Below, piece after piece: positions 9,191-17,461 of a DNA stretch of 64,000 bases; the first letter of the stretch is position 1, and the number at the start of each line of letters is the position of its first letter. Where the stretch lies: NCBI GenBank assembly GCA_001296005.1, contig LJHR01000047.1, forward strand, positions 62,001 through 126,000, written 5' to 3'. Source of the DNA: an alpha proteobacterium AAP38. GTDB taxonomy: Bacteria > Pseudomonadota > Alphaproteobacteria > Azospirillales > Azospirillaceae. Below the pieces are notes generated by a model. That model was not told where the DNA came from, did no database searches, and was given only the letters and a program-made list of their open reading frames with translations. Position numbers and translations under genes: made by a program.

Positions 9191-10522
9191 ATGATGGAAG
9201 CGCACAAGATTTTGCAGGCGATGCCCTCGGAATGCCCCTGCGCCTATCAGGCGTCGGCGCTGCTGCACGACCCCTTGACCGGAATGCTGAACAAGCACGG
9301 GTTCGTGATGGAGGGCAACCACCTGCTGACGGCCCTATCGGCCAGCGGCGGCAATGCCATCCTGATCTATATGGAACTGAACGATTACGACGGGCTGATC
9401 TCACGCCTGGGCTATGACGCCGCCCTGGTCCTGCTGGTCACGATCCGGGAACGCATGGTGCTGGCCTTTGGTGAGAATGCACTGCTGGCCCGCTTCGACA
9501 GCGAACGTTTCGCTGCTCTGCTGCCCGATGCCAATGCGGACGTGGAGGGTATCATCCGTCTGCTGGAGGCGCCGCTGCGGGTGGACAACACCACCTGCCA
9601 CCTGTCCCTGTCCTGTGGCGTGGCCAGCTTCATCGACGCCGCCGACAATATGGACATGCTGGTCATGGCCGCCCGGTCCGCCCGGCAGGAGGCACGGCGC
9701 AGCAGCCGACAGATCGGCTGGTTTGCCGACGATCTCCGGCGCAAACTGGCCCGGCAGCGGGCCTTGGAGGACGGCCTCTGGTTTGCCCGTAGCGGGGCCG
9801 GCATGTCGCTTCTGTATCAGCCGAAGATCGATATCCGGGCCGGGCAGGTGTTCGGGGTGGAGGCGCTGCTGCGCTGGCGCCACCCCGAGTTCGGCTCCGT
9901 GTCGCCTGCGGAATTTATCCCGTTGGCCGAACGCAACCAGACCATCGTCCCAATCGGCGAATGGCTGATGCGGGAAGCGCTGCGCCAGAAGCACCTATGG
10001 CGGCAGCAGGGGCGCAGCATCCATCTGTCCATCAATGTCTCCCCGCTTCAGCTTCAGCCGGACAATTGCGCCCCTTCCGTCCTGGAAATCCTGACAGAGG
10101 AATGCCGGCGCCTGGGCCTTGAACGGGATAAGCTGGAGCTTGAGATCACAGAGGGATTGTTGAGCAATGAGGCGGTGATGGCCCAGGTAAAGGCCATCGC
10201 CAAGGAGGGGTTCGGCATCGCCGTCGACGATTTCGGCCGCGACCATTCGGCCCTCTCATTGCTGGTCAATTGCCCGGCCACGACCCTGAAGATCGACAAG
10301 AGCTTCGTCGATAATGTCGTGGAGAATGAACGCCAGTTGGCCGTGATCCAGTTCATCGTCACCCTGGCCCGCCGTCTGGGCATGCAGACCGTGGTGGAGG
10401 GGGTGGAACACCTGACGCAGCTGGTGGCGCTGGCCGATGTAGGATGCGATTACGGCCAGGGATATTTCTACTACCGCCCCCTGACAGCCCAGCAGGTCCT
10501 GGACCTCCGACACAAGCATTGA
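9191..10522 (+). CDS. Degenerate GGDEF-EAL protein, c-di-GMP phosphodiesterase candidate (copy B)
   Basis: 443 residues, a close tandem paralogue of copy A with the same domain plan. The GGDEF site is again DSERF. The EAL catalytic set is EALLRW, NVS, EITEG, VDDFG, KIDKSF, EGVE and QGYFYYRP, with the same RDHSAL loop variation. The 111-base gap and the shared upstream string AGGGTTCAG before both starts support local duplication. N-terminal residues 1-26 differ strongly between copies (this one has CPC near residue 15-17), so the copies may take different inputs. Both should act on cytosolic c-di-GMP unless the altered loop has disabled catalysis. Confidence 0.88.
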   Translation: MMEAHKILQAMPSECPCAYQASALLHDPLTGMLNKHGFVMEGNHLLTALSASGGNAILIYMELNDYDGLISRLGYDAALVLLVTIRERMVLAFGENALLARFDSERFAALLPDANADVEGIIRLLEAPLRVDNTTCHLSLSCGVASFIDAADNMDMLVMAARSARQEARRSSRQIGWFADDLRRKLARQRALEDGLWFARSGAGMSLLYQPKIDIRAGQVFGVEALLRWRHPEFGSVSPAEFIPLAERNQTIVPIGEWLMREALRQKHLWRQQGRSIHLSINVSPLQLQPDNCAPSVLEILTEECRRLGLERDKLELEITEGLLSNEAVMAQVKAIAKEGFGIAVDDFGRDHSALSLLVNCPATTLKIDKSFVDNVVENERQLAVIQFIVTLARRLGMQTVVEGVEHLTQLVALADVGCDYGQGYFYYRPLTAQQVLDLRHKH

Positions 10523-10688
10523 TGGATGGATCGGCAGGGGATAGACGTATTAGGCCAAAGTTCAGGTGTCTGTTTCTTTCGGCTGCATGCAACCGCGTGC
10601 CATTGTGCATTCGCACATGGTTTGCGATGATCGCGCGGAACCATTGCCCCGCCATCACGATCATCCGACCGGAGCGTCACTTTCGATC

Positions 10689-12761
10689 ATGGCCAGCAGC
10701 GCCGACCTTGACGAGAAGCCCGCCCCGCCGCCGCCCCGCCGTGGGGTGGAGATGATGGCGCCCTCGTCGCCCGTCGATCTGGGCGGGCGGTGCGAGATCA
10801 TGCCCGGCACGGCCCTGCCTGCCCTGGATTCGGCAGGCGGCCCCGCCTTTGCGGCGCGGATGAGCCGGGACCGCAAGACGGAAGTCTTTGCCATCGTCAC
10901 CGACCGGTCCGTGCCGGCCCGCATCGACATGATGGCCACCTACCGTGCCATCGAGAATCCGGCGGTATTGCGCCTGATGGACTGGGGCACGGTGGATTGG
11001 ACGCCGGAGGGCAAGAAGCGTTTCGTCCTGATCTATGAACGGCCCGGCGGGCGCAGGGTCATGCAGGACATGGGCGAGACGCGCGAGCCCATGTCGGACG
11101 ATACGATCAGCCGTTCGCTGATGCCGACACTGCTGTTCGCGCTGCGGGAAATGAATGCGCGGGGCATGACCTGTGGCGCTATCCGGCCCACCAACCTGTT
11201 CCAGAAGGACCCCGCCTCCCCCACCGTCACCATCGGCGACTGCCTGTCGACACCGGTCGGCTATGGTCAGCCCTTGCTTGTGGAGACCATAGAGCGCGGG
11301 ATGGCGCAGCCGGCGGGGCGCGGCCCCGGCACCGTTGCCGATGACCTTTACGCGCTGGGCGTCACGCTGCTGGTGCTCTATCTGGGCCGCAATCCGCTGG
11401 CCGATCTGGATGATGAAAGCATCCTGAAGCTGAAGATGGACAAGGGCACCTATCCGGCCCTGACCAGCCAGGTGCGCCTGCCACAAAGCCTGGTGGAGCC
11501 GCTGCGCGGCCTGATGATCGATGATCCCAAGCAGCGCTGGTCCGTCTCCGACCTGGATCTGTGGCTGCAGGGCCGGCGGATGTCGCCCAAGCAGCCGCAG
11601 GTGCCGCGCCGTGGTGCCCGCCCGTTTGAGTTCCAGGGCGAGGATTTGATGCATTGCCGGGCGCTGGCCCGGTCGCTGACCCGGCACAGTGCCGCCGCCG
11701 CTGCCCTGATCGAACGGGGCGATGTGGAGAAATGGGTGCGCCGGTCGGTGGGGGATGAGGCACGGGCAGAGGCCATGCAGACCGCCATCGCCTCTGCCGG
11801 GGCCGGCGGACGCGGTGCCAGCCAAGAGGACAAGCTGGTTACCCGCGTCTCCATCGCGCTGGACCCGCCGTCACCCATCCGCTATCGCGGCATCTCGGTG
11901 CTGCCCGACGGTCTGGGCACGGCGCTGGCAGAGGCCATCTGGCAGAATAGCGGCGTGCAGCCCTTTGCGGAATTCGTCCTGGCGCAGTTCCCGCATTTCT
12001 GGGTCAACTGCCAGACCGATTTCCGGCCCGAATATGTGCCCATGGTGCAGGCCTATGACGGCTATCGCGCCCTGCTGGAACATGTCGGCATGGGGTTCGG
12101 GATCGAACGCATCGTCTATGAACTGTGCCCCTCCTGCCCCTGCCTGTCGCCGCAACTGCGCGACCATTATGTGTTGAGCCCGGCGGAGCTGCTGTCCGCC
12201 CTGGACCAGATCGCCCTGAAGCCGAACCGGGGGCGTGACCCGGTGGACCGACACGTGCTGGGCTATATCACCACGCACCACAAGAAGCTGAATGACCGGC
12301 TGCTGGTGCCTTTGTCGAATCCGCATGATCCGGCGCGGCGAATGATCGCCATGATCACGGTCCTGGCCGATGTGCAGAACCGGTTCGGTCCCGCCCGCCT
12401 GCCCAACCTGTGCGGCTGGCTGGTCGCGCTGATGGACCCGGTCTTCAAGCGCTTCAAGAACCGGGAGACGCGCGACCGCATGAAGGCGGAAGTGAGCAAT
12501 GTGGCGCGCGATGGGGTTCTGGATGCCATCGTCCGCATCGTCGACAATGTCGATGTCATCCGCGCCGACGACAAGGGCTTCCTGGCCGCGATGCGCCAAT
12601 ATGAAGGCCTGACACGGCAGATCGAGAAACTGAAATCCACGGCCAATGATAGGACGGCCCTGGCCGATGGCACCGGGCGACAGATCGCCGCCGTGGTCAC
12701 CGCCATCATCGCCGGCATGACCATGATCGGCACCGTCCTTTACATGCTGAGGCTGGCATGA
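10689..12761 (+). CDS. Tail-anchored pseudokinase
   Basis: 690 residues from the ATG giving MASSADLDEK; an upstream in-frame ATG at 10566 would add a poor leader. Residues about 30-300 resemble a Ser/Thr kinase fold. The VAIK lysine is missing (FAIV at 67-70), HRD-K-P-x-N reads CGAIRPTN (163-169 region, catalytic Asp is Ala), and DFG reads DCL near 184. Fold residues ADDLYALG (about 217-224) and the DPKQRW arginine (about 280) remain, so it is a kinase fold without catalysis. Residues 330-660 are helical and unrecognised, with a Cys cluster (CPSCPC). One hydrophobic helix at about 666-688 ends the protein, placing the bulk in the cytosol. The stop overlaps the next start (ATGA). Confidence 0.75.
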   Translation: MASSADLDEKPAPPPPRRGVEMMAPSSPVDLGGRCEIMPGTALPALDSAGGPAFAARMSRDRKTEVFAIVTDRSVPARIDMMATYRAIENPAVLRLMDWGTVDWTPEGKKRFVLIYERPGGRRVMQDMGETREPMSDDTISRSLMPTLLFALREMNARGMTCGAIRPTNLFQKDPASPTVTIGDCLSTPVGYGQPLLVETIERGMAQPAGRGPGTVADDLYALGVTLLVLYLGRNPLADLDDESILKLKMDKGTYPALTSQVRLPQSLVEPLRGLMIDDPKQRWSVSDLDLWLQGRRMSPKQPQVPRRGARPFEFQGEDLMHCRALARSLTRHSAAAAALIERGDVEKWVRRSVGDEARAEAMQTAIASAGAGGRGASQEDKLVTRVSIALDPPSPIRYRGISVLPDGLGTALAEAIWQNSGVQPFAEFVLAQFPHFWVNCQTDFRPEYVPMVQAYDGYRALLEHVGMGFGIERIVYELCPSCPCLSPQLRDHYVLSPAELLSALDQIALKPNRGRDPVDRHVLGYITTHHKKLNDRLLVPLSNPHDPARRMIAMITVLADVQNRFGPARLPNLCGWLVALMDPVFKRFKNRETRDRMKAEVSNVARDGVLDAIVRIVDNVDVIRADDKGFLAAMRQYEGLTRQIEKLKSTANDRTALADGTGRQIAAVVTAIIAGMTMIGTVLYMLRLA

Positions 12762-13270
12762 GCGCGTCGCTTGGTAAACGCCCGCCCAAGCGGCGCAGCG
12801 GCGGCGGCAGTGCGCTGCTGCTGTTGCTGCTGCTGGCCCCGGCGGGCCTGATGATGATGCCGACCAGCGTGCTGCTCCTGGCCGGTCTGGCGCCCACCTT
12901 CGTCGCCTACCTGATCGACCGTGATCCGGAGAAATCGGCGGCCATGACGGTCGGAGCCATGAACCTGTGCGGGGTGGCGCCCTTTATCGTCCGGCTGTGG
13001 CAGCGCGGGCATGAAATGTCCATCACGCTGCGCATGCTGGCCGATCCGGGCACCTGGCTGATCATGTTCGGCGCGGCGGCCATCGGCTGGCTGATGTATT
13101 TCTTCATCCCCCAGATCGTCGCCGCGATCATGAGCCTGCGCAGCCAGGCCAAGATCAAGGAGCTGGAGGAACGGCGCAGCCTGCTGATTGCCGATTGGGG
13201 AACGGAAATCATGGGCAAGGGCGATGACAAGCCGGAACCGGCAGGCCTGATCGACGACCCGCAAGATTGA
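12758..13270 (+). CDS. Small integral membrane protein coupled to the pseudokinase
   Basis: 170 residues beginning in the ATGA overlap with the pseudokinase stop. After a basic N terminus (KRPPKRRSG) come hydrophobic spans at about 20-50 (possibly two), 58-80 and 95-120. A charged cytosolic tail of about 45 residues follows, with a short coiled stretch (QAKIKELEERRSLL). No named family is recognised. Translational coupling and the single C-terminal anchor of the pseudokinase suggest the two form a membrane complex. The stop is 60 bases upstream of the NMT1-GGDEF gene. Confidence 0.75.
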   Translation: MSASLGKRPPKRRSGGGSALLLLLLLAPAGLMMMPTSVLLLAGLAPTFVAYLIDRDPEKSAAMTVGAMNLCGVAPFIVRLWQRGHEMSITLRMLADPGTWLIMFGAAAIGWLMYFFIPQIVAAIMSLRSQAKIKELEERRSLLIADWGTEIMGKGDDKPEPAGLIDDPQD

Positions 13271-13330
13271 CCATGCCGGGCACCTGATTTGGTGTAATCT
13301 GGCCCAAGTAATCCCCATAAGATCGCGGCA

Positions 13331-14959
13331 ATGCCCATACCCAAGCATGCCTTCCTTCTGACGGTCACGGGCTGGATTCTGGCCCTGCTGGTCTGCACCC
13401 ATTTCTGGGTATCGCCGGTTCTGGCCCAAGCGGCAGGCGAAGGCCTGCTGACCCCGGTGCGGCTACAGCTGAAATGGACGCACCAGTTCCAGGGGGCGGG
13501 ATTCTATATCGCGCTGGAGAAGGGATATTACCGAGAGGCCGGCCTGGATGTCCGCATCCTGGAGGGTGGGCCCACGATGGACGCGGCCCAGCGCGTCACC
13601 GATGGCGAGGCGGATTTCGGCGTGGGCAGCGCCGGCCTGCTGGTGGAAAGGGTGAAGGGCCGGCCCGTAGTGGCCATGGCAGTCCTGTTACAGCATTCGC
13701 CCTTTGTCCTGCTGACCCGCACGGACACCGGCCCGCCGCATGTCCATGCCCTGCCCGGCCACCGGCTGATGCTGGAAACCCATGCGGAGGAGCTGCTGGC
13801 CTATCTGGCGGTCGAACGCGTGCCAGAGGACAAGCTGACGGTACTGCCGCATAGCGGGTCGGTGGAGGCGCTGATCAAGGGGGAGGTCGATGCCATTACG
13901 GCCTACACAACCAGCGAACCCTATGACCTGCGTGTGGCGGGCATCCCCTATCAGGTATTTTCCCCGCGCGCGGCGGGCATCGATTTCTATGGCGATACCA
14001 TCTTCACCTCCGAACGCATGGTGCGGGAGAACCCCGCCGTGGTGGAGGCCTTCCGCCGGGCCAGCCTGCGCGGCTGGCGGGACGCTCTGTCAAACCCGGA
14101 GGCCGCCATCGACCTGATCCTGCGCACCTATGCGCCCGGCCTGGAACGGCCACGCCTGCTGTTCGAAGCGGATGAGATGGCGCGCCTGATGATGGCCGAC
14201 ATGGTAGAGGTCGGCTACATGCATGAGGGGCGCTGGCGGCATATCGCGCAGGGTTTCGCGGCGGCGGGACTGGTGCCCGGCGATGTCGATCTACGCGGCT
14301 TTCTCTATATCCCCGATCATCAGCCCGACCTGACATGGTTCTATGCGGCCTTTGCCGCGCTGGCCTGTATCACCCTGGCCGTCAGTCTGGTCACCGCGCG
14401 TTTCCGGAACCTGAACCAGCGCCTGCAGGCGGAGGTGGCGGAACGGGCGCGGCTGGAGGCACATTTCCGCGAACTGGCCACCGTGGATGCCCTGACCGGC
14501 CTGCCCAACCGCCGCGCCTTTCTGGACAAGGCACAGGCCGAACTGGCCCGCTCCCGGCTGACCGGCACGCCCTTGTCGCTGCTGATGCTGGATATCGACC
14601 ATTTCAAATCGATCAATGACCGGTACGGCCACGCCGCCGGCGATGCCAGCCTGATCGCCTTCCGCAGCGCCTGCCGGCAGGCATTGCGCGATCAGGATGT
14701 GATGGGCCGTATCGGCGGGGAGGAGTTTGCCGTCCTGCTGGGCGATACGGGGATCGCGGGCGCCCTGGCCGCCGCAGAACGGCTGCGCGCCTCGGTTGAG
14801 GGGATGGGAACGGACGTGGTGGACCCCTGCCTGCTGACCGTCAGCGTCGGCGTCGCCATGCTGGCCGAGGGCGAAGAACTGGATCAGTTGCTCAACCGTG
14901 CCGACCGCGCCCTCTACACCGCCAAGATGGAAGGCCGCAACCGCGTGGTTATGGGGTAA
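13331..14959 (+). CDS. NMT1/THI5-type periplasmic sensor diguanylate cyclase
   Basis: 542 residues. A signal anchor (1-33, ending VLAQ) leads to an NMT1/THI5-like substrate-binding domain at about 40-300 (LQLKWTHQFQGAGFYIALEKGYY, GEADFGVGSAGLL). This fold normally binds pyrimidine precursors or aromatic/nitrile ligands. A membrane helix lies at about 335-356, then a short coiled linker and a GGDEF domain from about 375. The active site is GGEEF (462-466), DIDHFK supplies metal and base contacts, and RDQD five residues upstream matches the RxxD inhibitory I-site. It should be a ligand-regulated, product-inhibited diguanylate cyclase in the inner membrane. It lies downstream of two EAL genes acting in the opposite direction. 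Confidence 0.9.
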   Translation: MPIPKHAFLLTVTGWILALLVCTHFWVSPVLAQAAGEGLLTPVRLQLKWTHQFQGAGFYIALEKGYYREAGLDVRILEGGPTMDAAQRVTDGEADFGVGSAGLLVERVKGRPVVAMAVLLQHSPFVLLTRTDTGPPHVHALPGHRLMLETHAEELLAYLAVERVPEDKLTVLPHSGSVEALIKGEVDAITAYTTSEPYDLRVAGIPYQVFSPRAAGIDFYGDTIFTSERMVRENPAVVEAFRRASLRGWRDALSNPEAAIDLILRTYAPGLERPRLLFEADEMARLMMADMVEVGYMHEGRWRHIAQGFAAAGLVPGDVDLRGFLYIPDHQPDLTWFYAAFAALACITLAVSLVTARFRNLNQRLQAEVAERARLEAHFRELATVDALTGLPNRRAFLDKAQAELARSRLTGTPLSLLMLDIDHFKSINDRYGHAAGDASLIAFRSACRQALRDQDVMGRIGGEEFAVLLGDTGIAGALAAAERLRASVEGMGTDVVDPCLLTVSVGVAMLAEGEELDQLLNRADRALYTAKMEGRNRVVMG

Positions 14960-14960
14960 C

Positions 14961-17207
14961 TCACACCCCCACCGGCGCCACCCCGATATACCTGCCCGCA
15001 TCCAGTGCCGGCATAGGCCGGCCATAGAGATAGCCCTGCAGGAAACCGCAGCCCAGGCGTGACAGTTCGTCCGCCTGTTCATCCGTCTCCACCCCTTCGG
15101 CCACCACCTCTAGCGCCAATTGCTGCGCCAGGGCGAGCATGGTGCGCAGGATGGTCCGGCTTTCGAAGCGGTCGATCATGCTGGACACGAAGGCCCGGTC
15201 CACCTTCAGGAAATCGAACGGCAAGGTCTGCAAATAGGACAGGTTGGAATAGCCGGTGCCAAAATCATCCATGCAGAGCCGGATGCCCAGGTCACGCAGG
15301 CCCGTCAGTATTTCCGCCGCATGCGCCGGATCGCCGATGATGGTGCTTTCCGTGACCTCCAGTTTTAGCAGGGTCGGATCGACGCCACTGTCAGCGATCA
15401 CCTTGCGCACATTGTCCAGGAACCCCGGCTCCGACAATTGAGCGGCGGAGATATTGACGGAGACCCAGACGGGGCGGCCCGCGCGCCGGGTCCATTCCGC
15501 CGTCTGCACCGCCGCCTCCCGCATCACCCAGGTACCGATGGGCACGATCAGGCCCGTCTCTTCCGCCGTCGGGATGAAGGCGGCGGGGATGACGATCCCG
15601 CGCGATGGGTGGTTCCAGCGCACCAGCGCTTCAAAGGCCACCACCTCCCGCGTCGCGGCATCGACGATGGGCTGGTAATAAAGCTCGAACTGCCCCTGCT
15701 TCAGGGCGGTGCCCAGCTCCATGGTCAGGCCCAGACGCCCGCCTTCGGCCCGGTCGGCGCCGATCACCACCTCCTGCAGGCGGCCATAGGCGCGTTTGGA
15801 GGCCTGCATGCTCTCCTCCGCACGGGCCAGCAGCTCTTCCCCATGCCGCCCTCCGCAATTGCACCAGGCAAGGCCGGGGGAGGACATGGGATGCACCTCC
15901 CGGCCCGCCAGTATCGCCGGCTCGCTGACCGCCGTCACCACGGCCTGCACCATGTCACGGGCGGCGGAGAGAGCGGGCGCGCCGGGCAGCAGCAGGGCAA
16001 ACTGATCCGCGCCCGTGCGCCCGCAGATGGCGCCAGGGCCAGCGGCAGCGGTAATACGATTGGCGGTCTTGACCAGCAACCGGTCACCCGCCGCCACACC
16101 CAGTTCCTGGTTGATATCGCGGAAATGGCGCAGGTCGATGATGCCGACGGCCACGGTGTCGGCCTTGCCCGCCTGTATCTGCCCCAACCGCCCTTCAATG
16201 GCCTGGATGAAGCCAAGGCGGTTCAGAAGGCCCGTGGCGCGGTCATGGGTGCGGTCCTGGGACAGTTGCGCCACCAGCCGGGCATTTTCCAGACTGACGG
16301 CGACGGTGCGTGCGAACAGCGACAGGGTCCCCACATCAGGGTGCCGGCCCGGCGGCAGACGCGACAGGTGCAGGACAATAGCGGCCTCCCCAGACAGGGT
16401 GCTGGACAGCGCGAACCAGCCGCTCCCCCGCTCTGGCGCGCCGGAGGCAAGCGCCGCCGCCACCTGCTGCCCGATCTCCGCTGGCACCAGATGCGAAAGG
16501 GAGCCGGGCGTCATGGCCAGCCCGCCCTCCCCGATCCCGGCCAGCAGGCGCGGTTCGCCCGCCGTGCCATCGGGCAACCGGTCACAGCGGACCAGAAGCA
16601 CACCCGCCCCGGGCCCGGCAACAGTGGCCAGCGCCTCCACGGCGGCATGGGCCAGCCGTTCCGGGTCATGTTCGCCAAACAGCCGGGCCGTGGCATCCAG
16701 CACATGGGTCAGGCCGGCCCGGTGGTCATCCAGTTCGCGGATCTGTTCATAGGCGCGCAAGGCCGTATAGACGGAGGTCCAGAGGCGCCGTGCCGTCAGT
16801 TCATCCTTGGCGCGGTAATCATTGATGTCATACCGCTCCACCACGTCGCGCTCCGGCGCCTGTCCCGGCTGGCCGGTGCGCAGAATGATGCGGACATCGT
16901 GGTTTCCCATCTCCTCCCTCACGGTGCGGACCAGGCGCAGGCCCGAATCCTCCGCCTCCATCACCACATCCAGCAGGATCAGGGCGATGTCGGGATAGAC
17001 CGCCAGCATCTGGCGCGCATCCGCCGCCGAATAGGCCGACAGGAACAGCAGCTTGCGGCCCGCATGGGCCATGTCACGCAGGGCAAGGCGCGTGACAGAA
17101 TGGACCGACGGATCGTCATCCACAATCAGGACCAGCCATGGCGGCAGCGACGGGGTTACCGGCACCGGTGCCGGTTCCGCCGCAAAGTCCAGCAGGTCAT
17201 CCGCCAT
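14961..17207 (-). CDS. REC-DUF3369-GGDEF-EAL response regulator, c-di-GMP phosphodiesterase
   Basis: 748 residues. The receiver domain (about 24-150) has DDD at 30-32, phospho-acceptor Asp80 in LILLD and Lys134 in YRAKD. A DUF3369 sensor region follows (about 160-320). The GGDEF domain (about 325-475) has GADQF at the active site and so is probably inactive. The EAL domain (about 490-740) is complete: EALVRW, NIS, EVTES, DDFGTGYSNL, KVDRAF, EGVE, QGYLYGRP. It is therefore predicted to be a phosphorylation-controlled phosphodiesterase in the cytosol. No histidine kinase gene is next to it. It converges on the NMT1-GGDEF cyclase with a one-base gap and diverges from the antiporter gene. Confidence 0.92.
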   Translation of the reverse strand: MADDLLDFAAEPAPVPVTPSLPPWLVLIVDDDPSVHSVTRLALRDMAHAGRKLLFLSAYSAADARQMLAVYPDIALILLDVVMEAEDSGLRLVRTVREEMGNHDVRIILRTGQPGQAPERDVVERYDINDYRAKDELTARRLWTSVYTALRAYEQIRELDDHRAGLTHVLDATARLFGEHDPERLAHAAVEALATVAGPGAGVLLVRCDRLPDGTAGEPRLLAGIGEGGLAMTPGSLSHLVPAEIGQQVAAALASGAPERGSGWFALSSTLSGEAAIVLHLSRLPPGRHPDVGTLSLFARTVAVSLENARLVAQLSQDRTHDRATGLLNRLGFIQAIEGRLGQIQAGKADTVAVGIIDLRHFRDINQELGVAAGDRLLVKTANRITAAAGPGAICGRTGADQFALLLPGAPALSAARDMVQAVVTAVSEPAILAGREVHPMSSPGLAWCNCGGRHGEELLARAEESMQASKRAYGRLQEVVIGADRAEGGRLGLTMELGTALKQGQFELYYQPIVDAATREVVAFEALVRWNHPSRGIVIPAAFIPTAEETGLIVPIGTWVMREAAVQTAEWTRRAGRPVWVSVNISAAQLSEPGFLDNVRKVIADSGVDPTLLKLEVTESTIIGDPAHAAEILTGLRDLGIRLCMDDFGTGYSNLSYLQTLPFDFLKVDRAFVSSMIDRFESRTILRTMLALAQQLALEVVAEGVETDEQADELSRLGCGFLQGYLYGRPMPALDAGRYIGVAPVGV

Positions 17208-17461
17208 TACGCTCGCCCCCCGATCGGCCTGACGACCGTCCCTGTCCTCTTCGGCCGCCTGATTCCGCCCCGGAGTGGCTGCCTTCTTTTCATCAAGATC
17301 ATTGAATCAATGCAATTAACTTACGCTAACCATCATGCAGCGGCAAGCATGGCGCAGGGGCGACCTTCCGCCAACGCCGGGTGCCAAGGCTGGCGGAAGG
17401 CGTTCCATCCGTGCCATTCTGCACCCCAATTCCTGCCCGCCCTGCCGCGTGTGCCGCATCC

